From: Bacteroidales bacterium UBA4814
Lineage (GTDB): Bacteria > Bacteroidota > Bacteroidia > Bacteroidales > UBA7960
NCBI GenBank assembly: GCA_002402465.1
Contig: DHFW01000023.1
Span: forward strand, 15,378-38,392
Direction of reading: 5' to 3'
Length of the DNA stretch: 23,015 bases
The notes beneath the pieces were generated by a model. It was given only the letters and a program-made list of their open reading frames with translations, had not been told where the DNA came from and did no database searches. The position numbers and the translations under genes were made by a program. This document shows positions 1 to 7,429 of the stretch, one piece after another. Numbering within the stretch: position 1 is the first letter of the stretch; each line of letters starts with the position of its first letter.

Positions 1-22
1 GGTTCGAGCCCCAGCCAAGTCA
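1..22 (+). tRNA. 3' end of a tRNA gene (isotype not determinable)
   Basis: The window opens inside a tRNA. Bases 3-9 read TTCGAGC, a standard T-loop. Bases 10-14 (CCCAG) are the 3' half of the T-stem, 15-21 (CCAAGTC) the 3' half of the acceptor stem, and A22 the discriminator base. CTT follows, so CCA is not encoded, as is common in Bacteroidota. The anticodon lies outside the window, so the amino acid cannot be named. The intact gene should have a 5' acceptor strand GACTTGG. Confidence 0.75.
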
Positions 23-25
23 CTT

Positions 26-59
26 AAAAAAAACCGGAAGCAGCACTTCCGGTTTTTTT
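26..59. terminator. Bidirectional intrinsic terminator between tRNA and ald
   Basis: Bases 31-40 (AAACCGGAAG) pair perfectly with 46-55 (CTTCCGGTTT) across the 5-base loop CAGCA. An A-run lies on the left (26-33) and a T-run on the right (53-59), so the hairpin is followed by U on both strands. It can end the plus-strand tRNA transcript and the minus-strand ald operon, whose stop codon is at 67. Confidence 0.88.
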
Positions 60-66
60 GTATCTG

Positions 67-1287
67 CTAAAAAGCAGCCATTAAAAGGTCAATGTCCTGG
101 TAAGGGATGTTGAAATACTCGCCGATATACTGGTTTGTAAGGGTTCCGTTAAACATATATACTCCCTGTCTTACGCCCGGGTCGAGCTTAAGCATGTTTT
201 CCAGGCCGCCATTTTCGCCAATGGAAAGCAGCACCGGGGCAAAGAAATTGCTGAAAGCGTATGAAGCCGTATGAGGCACACGCGACGCAATATTTGGCAC
301 ACAATAGTGAGTTACGCCCAGCTTTCGGAATACCGGATCGCTGTGGTTGGTAATTTCGCTGGTTTCAATGCAGCCCCCCTGGTCAATACTCACATCTACA
401 ATAACGCTTCCGTATTTCATCTGGCCCACCATTTCTTCCGTAACCACTATGGGAGTGCGGCCCCAGTGCGAATGCAGGGCGCCAATTACCACATCGGCAG
501 TTTTCAGGGCTTTGAGCAACACTTTTGGTTGAATAATACTGGTAAACACCCGGGTGCTGAGGTTGCTCTGGAGGCTTCTGAGTTTGTAAATGGAATTGTC
601 GAACACCTTCACCATGGCTCCCAGCCCCATGGCAGCCCTTACGGCATACTCACCCACGGTGCCGGCACCCAGTATCACTACCTCGGTAGGGGTTATACCC
701 GAAAAACCTCCAAACATGCGGCCTTTGCCATACTTGCGATCGCTCAGGTACTCGGCCGCAATTAGCACGGCGGTGTTGCCGGCAATTTCGCTCATGCTAC
801 GCACCAGCGGAAAAGAATTGGTTTTGTCGCGAATAAGCTCAAAGGCAATGGCCGTGGCCTTTTTGCTGGCCAGAGCCTTGAAATAGCCATCCTTTTGCAT
901 AGGCATGGCCAGGGCCGAAAAGATGACCTGAGCAGTTTTCAGGTAGCTCATTTCCTGGTCGGTAAGCGGTGAAACCTTCAGGATAATGTTGGCCTTAAAT
1001 ACTTCCTCGGGCGAGTAAACGATTTCGCCTCCAGCCTCGCTGTATTCATTATCGGGGAAAAAAGCATTTTCGCCGGCAGTACTCTCTACCAGCACCCGAT
1101 GACCGTTGCTAACCAGCAGCGACACCGCCTCGGGTGCAAGGGCCACACGGTTTTCCTGGAAAGCCGTTTCGCGCGGGATGCCAAGCACCAGGTTGTTTTT
1201 GCGCTTCTTTACTTCAAGCATTTCCTCCTGGGGCAGAAACTGCCCTCCCCGGCTGAACAAAACGTAATCTTTTTCGCTGCGTTCCAT
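67..1287 (-). CDS. ald: Alanine dehydrogenase family protein (variant active site)
   Basis: A 406-residue member of the alanine dehydrogenase / PntA (transhydrogenase alpha) N-terminal family. Ald converts L-alanine and NAD+ to pyruvate, ammonia and NADH in the cytosol. Visible features are the PRETAFQENRVAL motif near residues 38-50, Lys104 in ILKV (the substrate lysine region), the dinucleotide-binding GAGTVG at 208-213, and IDQGGC near 301-306 carrying the conserved Asp. The usual catalytic His in the LHLA motif is not present: the matching stretch reads FSALAMPM (123-130), closer to PntA. An N-terminal extension of about 30 residues precedes the catalytic domain; the start kept here is the first ATG after tsaE. 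Last gene of porX-tsaE-ald, 41 nt after tsaE. The family is clear. True alanine dehydrogenase activity is less sure because of the missing His. Confidence 0.85.
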   Translation of the reverse strand: MERSEKDYVLFSRGGQFLPQEEMLEVKKRKNNLVLGIPRETAFQENRVALAPEAVSLLVSNGHRVLVESTAGENAFFPDNEYSEAGGEIVYSPEEVFKANIILKVSPLTDQEMSYLKTAQVIFSALAMPMQKDGYFKALASKKATAIAFELIRDKTNSFPLVRSMSEIAGNTAVLIAAEYLSDRKYGKGRMFGGFSGITPTEVVILGAGTVGEYAVRAAMGLGAMVKVFDNSIYKLRSLQSNLSTRVFTSIIQPKVLLKALKTADVVIGALHSHWGRTPIVVTEEMVGQMKYGSVIVDVSIDQGGCIETSEITNHSDPVFRKLGVTHYCVPNIASRVPHTASYAFSNFFAPVLLSIGENGGLENMLKLDPGVRQGVYMFNGTLTNQYIGEYFNIPYQDIDLLMAAF

Positions 1288-1328
1288 AATGTTAGGGTTT
1301 TATTGGGAAGGCTTTGCTGGCTGGGTGC

Positions 1329-1748
1329 TCAGAAGCAGATGATCCGCTCTCCGTTCACCTCTTCCATATACACTTTATGACTGTCGTCGGGCAAAAGCCC
1401 TTCAATCTTTTCGGGCCATTCAATAAAGCAATAGGCGCCTGAAAAAAAATAGTCTTCATAGCCCAGGTTATACACCTCAACCAGCTGCTTGATCCGGTAA
1501 AAATCAAAGTGAAATATATTTTTCCCGGAAGGGGTAAGATACTGATTGATAATGGAAAATGTGGGACTGCTGACATTGTCGGTACTGCCCAGGTGCCGGC
1601 AAATGGCTTTGATAAAGGTGGTTTTGCCCACGCCCATGGGGCCGAAAAAGGCAAAAATGCGGCTATGCGGATTAGCCGAAAGCAGGGCGGCGGCCACCTC
1701 TTCAAGATTTTCGGGATCTTTAACTTTAAAAACTTCCGGGGTAACCAT
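1329..1748 (-). CDS. tsaE: tRNA threonylcarbamoyladenosine biosynthesis ATPase TsaE
   Basis: A 139-residue cytosolic P-loop ATPase, normal length for TsaE. With TsaD and TsaB it drives transfer of the threonylcarbamoyl group to A37 of ANN-decoding tRNAs (t6A). Walker A is GPMGVGKTT at residues 36-44. The family motifs SPTF (61-64), HFDFYR (80-85) and IEWPE (109-113) are all present. It starts 6 nt after the porX stop and ends 41 nt before ald, so it is probably co-transcribed with both. tsaD and tsaB are not in the window. Nothing looks broken. Confidence 0.95.
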   Translation of the reverse strand: MVTPEVFKVKDPENLEEVAAALLSANPHSRIFAFFGPMGVGKTTFIKAICRHLGSTDNVSSPTFSIINQYLTPSGKNIFHFDFYRIKQLVEVYNLGYEDYFFSGAYCFIEWPEKIEGLLPDDSHKVYMEEVNGERIICF

Positions 1749-1754
1749 AGTCTC

Positions 1755-3305
1755 TTACCTGGCTTTCATGTGAATGAGCGGCACCAGCATTTCGTCGAGC
1801 GAAACCCCACCGTGCTGAAAGGTGTTTCGGTAATAATTCACGTAATAGTTGTAGTTATTGGGATAGGCAAAGAAGCTGTTTTCGAGCGCAAAAATATAAT
1901 TAGAGCTAATGGTCCCCTTGGGCAGGAAAGCATCGGCAGGATTGCGCACCTCGAACACATCGGAAGCATTGTATTGCAGATTGCGCCCGGTTTTAAACCT
2001 GAGGTTGGTGTTGGTGTTCTTGTCGCCCACCACTTTCGTGGGATTTTGCACCCTGATGGAACCATGGTCGGTGGTTAGCACAATGCTGATCTTTTTTTCC
2101 GAAAGGCTGCGAATGATTTCCCACAAGGGCGAATGCTCAAACCAACTCATGGTAAGCGAACGGTAGGCGGCCTCATCATCGGCCAGTTCCTTAATAACTT
2201 CCATTTCGGTACGGGCGTGCGAAAGCATATCTACAAAGTTATAAACCAGTACATTAAGTTTGGTATTGGTGTAGTTGCTTATGCTTTCGGCAAGTCTTTT
2301 TCCAGCGCTCATGTTAAGGATTTTATGGTAATTAAACCTGACATCGCTTCCCAATCGCTTCAAATGTTCAGTAAGCAACTCATTCTCGTATTGGTTACGG
2401 CTGCCCTCTTCTCCATCGTTAACCCATAGGTTAGGATGGCGCTTTTCAATCTCGCTGGGCAGTAAGCCGGCAAAAAAGGCATTGCGGGCAAACTGGGTAG
2501 CGGTGGGCAAAATACTGCAGTAAATGTCCTCGTTCACTACCCGGTAAAACTGCTCAAAAAATGGCTGAAGCACTTTCCACTGATCGAATCGCAGGTTGTC
2601 AATTATGATAAGAAAGGTTTTTTCTTCCGATTTAATTATGGGAAGGCACCTTTCGCGAAAAACAGTATGCGAAAGCTCAGGCTTTTCGCTGTTATCAGAA
2701 CGAAGCCAGCCCAGGTAATTTTTCTCTATAAAGCTCGAAAACACCGAGTTGGCCTCGGATTTCTGCATGCGATAAATCTCCCTGAGGCTGTTGTCCTGCG
2801 ATTTTTCCAACTCCAGATCCCAGAAAACCAATTGCCGGTAAATGTCTTTCCACTCATTGAAGTCGAGTCGCCCGCTCAGGGCCATGCTTATTTGCCTGAA
2901 TTCTCGCTGATAGCCCATGGTGGTCTTTTCGCTCACCAGCTTTTTATTGTCCAGGTTCTTTTTCAGCGAAAGTAAAATCTGGTTGGGATTGACAGGCTTA
3001 ATAAGGTAATCGCTAATGTTACTGCCGATGGCATCGTTCATGATGCTTTCCTCCTCACTTTTGGTAATCATAACCACCGGGAGACCGGGCTGCTTGTTTT
3101 TTATCTGGGTGAGTGTTTCCAGGCCCGACAGGCCGGGCATGTTCTCATCGAGAAAAACAATATCAAAGTCTCTCTCGCTAATCATATCGAGGGCCTCCGA
3201 GCCATTGTTGGTGGTGAAGACGGAATAGCCCTTCTCTTCAAGAAACATGACATGAGGCCTCAGCAAGTCTATTTCATCGTCGGCCCAAAGGATGGTAACA
3301 CTCAT
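1755..3305 (-). CDS. porX: T9SS response regulator PorX (CheY receiver plus PglZ-type phosphatase domain)
   Basis: A 516-residue two-domain protein. Residues 1-120 form a receiver: acidic pocket DDE at 9-11, phospho-acceptor Asp53 (FLDENMPG), Thr81 and Lys103 (IKPVNP). Residues 120-200 form a helical linker. Residues 205-516 form an alkaline-phosphatase-superfamily PglZ domain whose likely metal ligands are all visible: Asp236 (IIDNLRFD), Thr270 (LPTATQ), Asp359/His363 (VDMLSH), Asp413/His414 (TTDHGS) and His498 (QHGGVS). In Porphyromonas and Flavobacterium relatives PorX works with the kinase PorY to control T9SS genes, and has zinc-dependent phosphodiesterase activity on cyclic oligonucleotides. 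It is cytosolic. First gene of a probable operon with tsaE and ald, divergent from the HD gene. An 18-bp palindrome sits in its promoter. PorY is not in the window. A T9SS cargo gene lies at 12565-16185. Confidence 0.95.
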   Translation of the reverse strand: MSVTILWADDEIDLLRPHVMFLEEKGYSVFTTNNGSEALDMISERDFDIVFLDENMPGLSGLETLTQIKNKQPGLPVVMITKSEEESIMNDAIGSNISDYLIKPVNPNQILLSLKKNLDNKKLVSEKTTMGYQREFRQISMALSGRLDFNEWKDIYRQLVFWDLELEKSQDNSLREIYRMQKSEANSVFSSFIEKNYLGWLRSDNSEKPELSHTVFRERCLPIIKSEEKTFLIIIDNLRFDQWKVLQPFFEQFYRVVNEDIYCSILPTATQFARNAFFAGLLPSEIEKRHPNLWVNDGEEGSRNQYENELLTEHLKRLGSDVRFNYHKILNMSAGKRLAESISNYTNTKLNVLVYNFVDMLSHARTEMEVIKELADDEAAYRSLTMSWFEHSPLWEIIRSLSEKKISIVLTTDHGSIRVQNPTKVVGDKNTNTNLRFKTGRNLQYNASDVFEVRNPADAFLPKGTISSNYIFALENSFFAYPNNYNYYVNYYRNTFQHGGVSLDEMLVPLIHMKAR

Positions 3306-3326
3306 TTATCAAATTTTAATTATACA

Positions 3327-3334
3327 CAAATAAA
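3327..3334 (-). promoter_or_regulatory. Candidate -7 box of the porX promoter
   Basis: Read on the minus strand this is TTTATTTG, seven of eight positions of the Bacteroidota -7 consensus TAnnTTTG, 22 nt upstream of the porX ATG. No clear -33 TTG is seen; a T-run (3355-3362 complement) lies at about the right distance. The assignment rests on pattern only. Confidence 0.4.
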
Positions 3335-3352
3335 GAACTGCCACGGCAGTTC
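3335..3352. promoter_or_regulatory. 18-bp palindrome in the porX promoter, candidate operator
   Basis: GAACTGCC (3335-3342), spacer AC, GGCAGTTC (3345-3352): an 8-bp perfect inverted repeat. It directly abuts the candidate -7 box of porX and would fill the spacer between -7 and -33, where a bound dimeric regulator would block transcription. The loop is too short for a good terminator hairpin, so a protein-binding site is the better reading. The protein is unknown. Confidence 0.45.
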
Positions 3353-3528
3353 AGAAAAAAAAGACGCCCCTGATGCAATAACAGGGAACCAGCTGGATAT
3401 TTTTGGCAAAAACGCTGCTATTCAGCAATAAATCGCCTTTGGCCAATACAAATTTAACCAAAAATACCGAAATTTGAAAGGGGAAGAAATTAAAAGCCCT
3501 TATATGTTCGAATCCAAAAAGATAAGCC

Positions 3529-4800
3529 ATGAAAACATCTCCGACCAACAAGCTCAAGATCTTTAACGATCCGGTGTATGGTTTTATTAGCGTGCCAGAC
3601 GAAAGCATTTTCGATCTGATTGAAACTTCCTGGTTTCAGCGACTGCGCAACATAAAACAGCTGGGACTTACTCACCTGGTTTATCCCGGGGCCCTTCACA
3701 CCCGCTTTCATCATGCCATGGGCGCAATGTACCTGGTTACACAAGCTATTGAAATTTTGCGCTTCAAAGGTCATGAAATAACCGAACAAGAAGCCCTGTC
3801 GCTTACCCAAGCCATTTTGCTGCACGACATTGGCCACGGTCCTTTTTCTCATGCCCTGGAAAATGTGCTGGTGCAAGACCTGAACCACGAAGAGCTTACG
3901 GAGCTTTTTATGCAGCAGCTTCATAAGCAAAGTGGGCACAATTTGCAGGGAGCCATCAACATTTTTAAAAACACTCACCCAAAAAAGGCCCTGCACCAAT
4001 TGGTGGCCGGTCAGCTCGACATGGACCGCCTCGACTACCTGAACCGCGACAGTTTTTACACCGGCGTTTCGGAAGGCGTGGTAAGCTGGGATCGCATCAT
4101 AAAAATGCTGAATATAAGCGGGGACCAACTGGTGATTGACGAAAAAGGCATTTACAGCATCGAAAAATTCATTATTGCCCGACGCCTTATGTACTGGCAG
4201 GTTTATCTGCACAAAACCGTGATTGCTGCCGAAAAGCTACTAAACAGCATTTTAAGGAGGGCCAAGGAACTCGCCATGGCCGGTGAGCAACTGTTTGCCA
4301 CCCCGGCTCTAGAGCGTTTTCTTAAAAATAAATTTACCAGCAATGACTTTAAAAAAGACCACAGCCTGCTGGAAGACTTTGCCCTAATCGATGACTACGA
4401 CCTGCATGCTTCCATAAAAGTTTGGGCTACCCACAGCGATGCGGTGCTCAGGCAACTGTGCAGCAACCTGGGGAACCGTCACCTGTTCAAAATTGAGATA
4501 CAGAAAATGCCGTTTACCACCGAATATATTGAAGAAATCCGTTTCAGAACCCGCGGGCTTTGCAAAATTTCGGACGATGAAACCGACTATTTTGTAATTG
4601 GTGGCATTACCCGCAACAATGCTTACGACCCGGTTATCGGCAACATTATGATTCTTTCGCGCGATGGAACCCTGACCGACATTGCCAATGCCAGCGACCA
4701 CCTCAACATTAGCGTACTTTCGCACCCGGTGGAGAAATTTTTCCTGTGTTACCCGAAAAAGGTGGCCGAACCCGGCATAGCCAAGAGCAGGCAAACCTAG
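3529..4800 (+). CDS. HD-domain phosphohydrolase (SAMHD1/dNTPase-like)
   Basis: A 423-residue cytosolic HD-superfamily metal-dependent phosphohydrolase. The HD signature is complete: His61 in RFHHAMG, His99-Asp100 in LLHDIGHGPFSH, and Asp164 in the QLDMDRLDYLNRD motif, which is typical of the SAMHD1/YwfO-like dNTP triphosphohydrolase branch. The N-terminal INDP-like opening (IFNDPVYGFISVP, 11-23) is also characteristic. The substrate cannot be read from sequence; dNTP hydrolysis is inferred from the family. The gene is divergent from porX and lies 102 nt upstream of lpxD. That position is familiar in Bacteroidota lipid A clusters, but no functional link is proven. The start is the first ATG of the frame with a full N-terminal motif. 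Confidence 0.88.
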   Translation: MKTSPTNKLKIFNDPVYGFISVPDESIFDLIETSWFQRLRNIKQLGLTHLVYPGALHTRFHHAMGAMYLVTQAIEILRFKGHEITEQEALSLTQAILLHDIGHGPFSHALENVLVQDLNHEELTELFMQQLHKQSGHNLQGAINIFKNTHPKKALHQLVAGQLDMDRLDYLNRDSFYTGVSEGVVSWDRIIKMLNISGDQLVIDEKGIYSIEKFIIARRLMYWQVYLHKTVIAAEKLLNSILRRAKELAMAGEQLFATPALERFLKNKFTSNDFKKDHSLLEDFALIDDYDLHASIKVWATHSDAVLRQLCSNLGNRHLFKIEIQKMPFTTEYIEEIRFRTRGLCKISDDETDYFVIGGITRNNAYDPVIGNIMILSRDGTLTDIANASDHLNISVLSHPVEKFFLCYPKKVAEPGIAKSRQT

Positions 4801-4869
4801 CATTTTTTAAAGGACGAACCAAGGCCAGAGCTATAGAAGAAAACTTTTTTAAAAACCATCAAATATTGG

Positions 4870-4877
4870 TAAATTGC
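4870..4877 (+). promoter_or_regulatory. Weak candidate -7 box upstream of lpxD
   Basis: TAAATTGC lies 25 nt before the lpxD start and resembles TAnnTTTG with one T missing, followed by ACCC as near other promoters here. A T-run at 4844-4849 could serve as the -33 region. This suggests that lpxD may have its own promoter besides read-through from the HD gene. Confidence 0.3.
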
Positions 4878-4902
4878 ACCCGTTTTTATCCAAAAAAATT
4901 AT

Positions 4903-5934
4903 ATGGAAATTTCAGCCAGCCAGATTGCCGCATTCGTGCAAGGGACCGTTGAAGGAGACCCCTCTGCTAAAATAAGCCAGTTTTCTAAAATAGAAGAAGC
5001 CACCCCCGGCTCCCTCACTTTTCTGGCCAACCCGGCCTACACGCCTTATATTTATAAAACCGGGGCCACAGTGGTGCTGGTGAGCAACACCTTTGTGCCT
5101 GATCAACCCCTGCAGTGCACCCTGGTGCGGGTAGCTGACCCCTACAGCGCCCTGGCCAGCCTGCTCGAACTCTATAAAAGTCAGGCTCCGCGAAAATCGG
5201 GCATCTCAACCATGGCCTTCATTTCCGAAAGTGCCATTTTGGGTGAAGACGCTTACATTGGCGAATTTGCCTACATTGGCGAAAAGGTTAAGCTTGGAAA
5301 GAACGTGAAAATTTATCCGCACTGCTATATTGGCGACAACGTGCGTATTGGTGACGGTACCACCCTTTTCAGCGGCGTCAGGATTTACGAAGACTGCGTG
5401 ATCGGTAACGAGTGCACCATCCATGCCAACGCCGTAATTGGTGCCGATGGCTTCGGCTTTGCACCCCAATCGGACAGCAATTACCAAAAGGTAGCTCAAA
5501 TTGGTAACGTGGTGATTGAAGACCATGTGGAAGTTGGTGCAGGCACGACCATCGACCGGGCCACCATGGGCTCTACCCTGATTAAAAAAGGCGTGAAACT
5601 TGACAACCTGATTCAAATTGCGCACAACGTGGTTATTGGCGAAAATACGGTAATGGCCGCTCAGTGCGGCGTGGCCGGATCAACCCGCATTGGCAAAAAT
5701 TGCATGATTGGCGGACAGGTGGGTATTAGCGGGCACCTGACCATTGGCGATGAAGTAAAAATGGCCGCACAAACCGGGGTTTCTTCAAGCGTAAAAGACG
5801 GGATGATCGTTATGGGATCGCCGGCCATGGATGCCAGCAAATATCGAAAGTCGTTCATTTACTTCCGAAACTTCGAAAGCCTTGCCAAACGTATTGATGA
5901 GCTCGAAAAAGAAGTAAAGGCAATCAGGAGCTGA
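4903..5934 (+). CDS. lpxD: UDP-3-O-acylglucosamine N-acyltransferase LpxD
   Basis: A 343-residue LpxD, which transfers a 3-hydroxyacyl chain from ACP to the 2-amino group of UDP-3-O-acylglucosamine (third step of lipid A synthesis, cytosolic side). Residues 1-100 are the N-terminal uridine-binding domain. Residues 105-300 are left-handed beta-helix hexapeptide repeats (IGENA-like units). Catalytic His241 lies in QIAHNVVIG, the second conserved His278 in ISGHLTIG, and the acyl-pocket loop GADGFGFAP at 180-188. The C-terminus (310-343) is the usual helical, coiled tail. It precedes lpxC/fabZ by 94 nt. All key residues are present, so this is the orthodox LpxD of the two in the window. Confidence 0.95.
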   Translation: MEISASQIAAFVQGTVEGDPSAKISQFSKIEEATPGSLTFLANPAYTPYIYKTGATVVLVSNTFVPDQPLQCTLVRVADPYSALASLLELYKSQAPRKSGISTMAFISESAILGEDAYIGEFAYIGEKVKLGKNVKIYPHCYIGDNVRIGDGTTLFSGVRIYEDCVIGNECTIHANAVIGADGFGFAPQSDSNYQKVAQIGNVVIEDHVEVGAGTTIDRATMGSTLIKKGVKLDNLIQIAHNVVIGENTVMAAQCGVAGSTRIGKNCMIGGQVGISGHLTIGDEVKMAAQTGVSSSVKDGMIVMGSPAMDASKYRKSFIYFRNFESLAKRIDELEKEVKAIRS

Positions 5935-5979
5935 ATTTCAACAAAGGCTTAAAGGTTTTTCCCGCAAAAAAATTAGTTA

Positions 5980-5987
5980 TATATTTG
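5980..5987 (+). promoter_or_regulatory. Candidate -7 box of the lpxC/fabZ promoter
   Basis: TATATTTG is a full match to the Bacteroidota -7 consensus TAnnTTTG, 42 nt before the lpxC/fabZ ATG. A T-rich stretch (5956-5960) lies 19 nt upstream, where -33 is expected. It would start a transcript covering lpxC/fabZ, lpxA and the ccmA-like gene. Confidence 0.5.
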
Positions 5988-6011
5988 CCCTGATTTTGCC
6001 TGAAATCGGGC
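5987..6011 (+). promoter_or_regulatory. Hairpin in the lpxC/fabZ leader, attenuator-like
   Basis: GCCC (5987-5990) pairs with GGGC (6008-6011), and GATTT (5992-5996) with AAATC (6003-6007). There is one bulged T (5991) and a six-base loop. Seven T follow at 6018-6024, just before the ATG at 6029. It may be a leaky terminator for lpxD, an attenuator, or simply a stable 5' leader. Sequence alone does not decide. Confidence 0.4.
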
Positions 6012-6028
6012 AATAAATTTTTTTACCC

Positions 6029-7429
6029 ATGAAAGAATTTCAGCAAACCATAAAAGCGCCTGTTTCTGTTTCTGGCGTGAGCCTCCATACTGGCAAACTG
6101 GTAACCCTTACAATAAAACCCGCTCCTGAAAATTCGGGCATCAGCTTTGTGCGCATCGATATTGGGCCCGAAGCCATTGTTGAAGCAGATGCCAGTTATG
6201 TGGTCGACACTTCGCGCGGAACCTCTATCGAGAAAGATGGCGTGCGCGTGGGCACCGTGGAGCACGCCCTGGCCGCCCTTACGGGAATGGGTATCGACAA
6301 TGCCATTGTGGAGGTGAACAGCCCAGAAACGCCCATACTCGATGGCAGCAGCCGCTTTTATGTGGAAGCCATACAGGAAGTGGGCGTAGAAACACAAAAT
6401 GCGCCCAGAGAATATTTCGACATCAGGGAACCCATTCGGTTTTATCATAAGGAAAAAGATTGCGAAATCATTGCCCTGCCCAGCGAGCAATATCGGATTA
6501 CCTGCCTGATTGATTACAACTCGAAAGTGCTGGGGCACCAGCAAGCTATCATGGACCACATCAGCCAGTTTCAAACCGAAATTGCCCCCTGCCGCACCTT
6601 CGTGTTTTTGCACGAACTCGAATTTTTGCTCAGCCAGAATCTGATCAAGGGTGGCGATCTGAGCAATGCCATAGTTTTTGTTGACCGCCCCATGAAACAG
6701 GATGAGCTTGACCGCCTGGCAGTACTTTTTAACAAGCCCAGTGTGGAAGTCCGTGTTGAAGGAGTGCTCAACAACCTGGAGCAGTATTTTCCCAACGAGC
6801 CTGCCCGCCATAAGCTGCTCGACGTGATTGGCGACCTTACTCTGGCGGGTATGCCCATAAAAGGACACATCATTGCCAGCAAACCCGGGCACGCTTCCAA
6901 TGTGCTGTTTGCCAATGAAATTAAAAAACACATAAAGGCCCGCAAGGAGCATGAGCAAATCCCATCCTACAACCCTGATGTGCCTCCTGTTTACGACATT
7001 AATGCCATCATGGGGATGCTGCCGCACCGGCCGCCCTTCCTGCTGGTCGACAAGATCATCGACATTGGAGAATCGCATGTGGTAGGCATAAAAAATGTGA
7101 CCATGGACGAGCCTTTCTTCATGGGCCACTTTCCCAAGGAGCCGGTAATGCCCGGCGTGCTGCAGATCGAGGCCATGGCCCAGGCCGGAGGCATCCTGGT
7201 GCTTGCGCAGGTGGATGACCCGGAAAACTACAGCACTTACTTAATGAAAATCGATAACGTGAAGTTCAAGCAAAAAGTAGTTCCGGGCGACACCCTCGTT
7301 TTCAAACTTACACTAATCAGCCCGATGAGGAGGGGCATATGCCAAATGCGCGGCCTGGCCTACGTGGGGAACAAATTAGTAATGGAAGCCGAAATGATGG
7401 CGCAAATTGTAAAAAACAACAATTCGTAA
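6029..7429 (+). CDS. lpxC/fabZ: Bifunctional UDP-3-O-acyl-GlcNAc deacetylase / 3-hydroxyacyl-ACP dehydratase
   Basis: A 466-residue fusion typical of Bacteroidota. Residues 1-305 are LpxC, the zinc deacetylase that commits to lipid A synthesis; zinc ligands His79 (VEHALAAL), His261 and Asp265 (RHKLLDVIGD) and catalytic-loop His288 (KPGHAS) are present. Residues 320-466 are FabZ, a hot-dog-fold dehydratase of fatty acid elongation: HRPPFLLVD (333-341), catalytic His367 in GHFPKEPVMPG, and Glu381 in QIEAMAQ. The two activities compete for 3-hydroxyacyl chains (lipid A versus membrane fatty acids), so fusion fixes their ratio. Its stop overlaps the lpxA start by one base (TAATG), which indicates translational coupling. 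Confidence 0.97.
   Translation: MKEFQQTIKAPVSVSGVSLHTGKLVTLTIKPAPENSGISFVRIDIGPEAIVEADASYVVDTSRGTSIEKDGVRVGTVEHALAALTGMGIDNAIVEVNSPETPILDGSSRFYVEAIQEVGVETQNAPREYFDIREPIRFYHKEKDCEIIALPSEQYRITCLIDYNSKVLGHQQAIMDHISQFQTEIAPCRTFVFLHELEFLLSQNLIKGGDLSNAIVFVDRPMKQDELDRLAVLFNKPSVEVRVEGVLNNLEQYFPNEPARHKLLDVIGDLTLAGMPIKGHIIASKPGHASNVLFANEIKKHIKARKEHEQIPSYNPDVPPVYDINAIMGMLPHRPPFLLVDKIIDIGESHVVGIKNVTMDEPFFMGHFPKEPVMPGVLQIEAMAQAGGILVLAQVDDPENYSTYLMKIDNVKFKQKVVPGDTLVFKLTLISPMRRGICQMRGLAYVGNKLVMEAEMMAQIVKNNNS

Noticed and set aside
3490..4212. A 240-codon open frame antisense to the HD gene
   Set aside because: It mirrors the HD gene, has no recognisable domain, and the sense strand carries a full HD signature.
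6023..7129. A 368-codon open frame antisense to lpxC/fabZ
   Set aside because: It lies fully opposite a gene with intact catalytic motifs, its translation shows no known motif and is rich in His and Gly as expected from reverse reading of this codon use.
7339..7428. Upstream start for LpxA
   Set aside because: The extra 30 residues lie within lpxC/fabZ in another frame and do not match LpxA. The TAATG junction at 7427-7431 gives a standard start.
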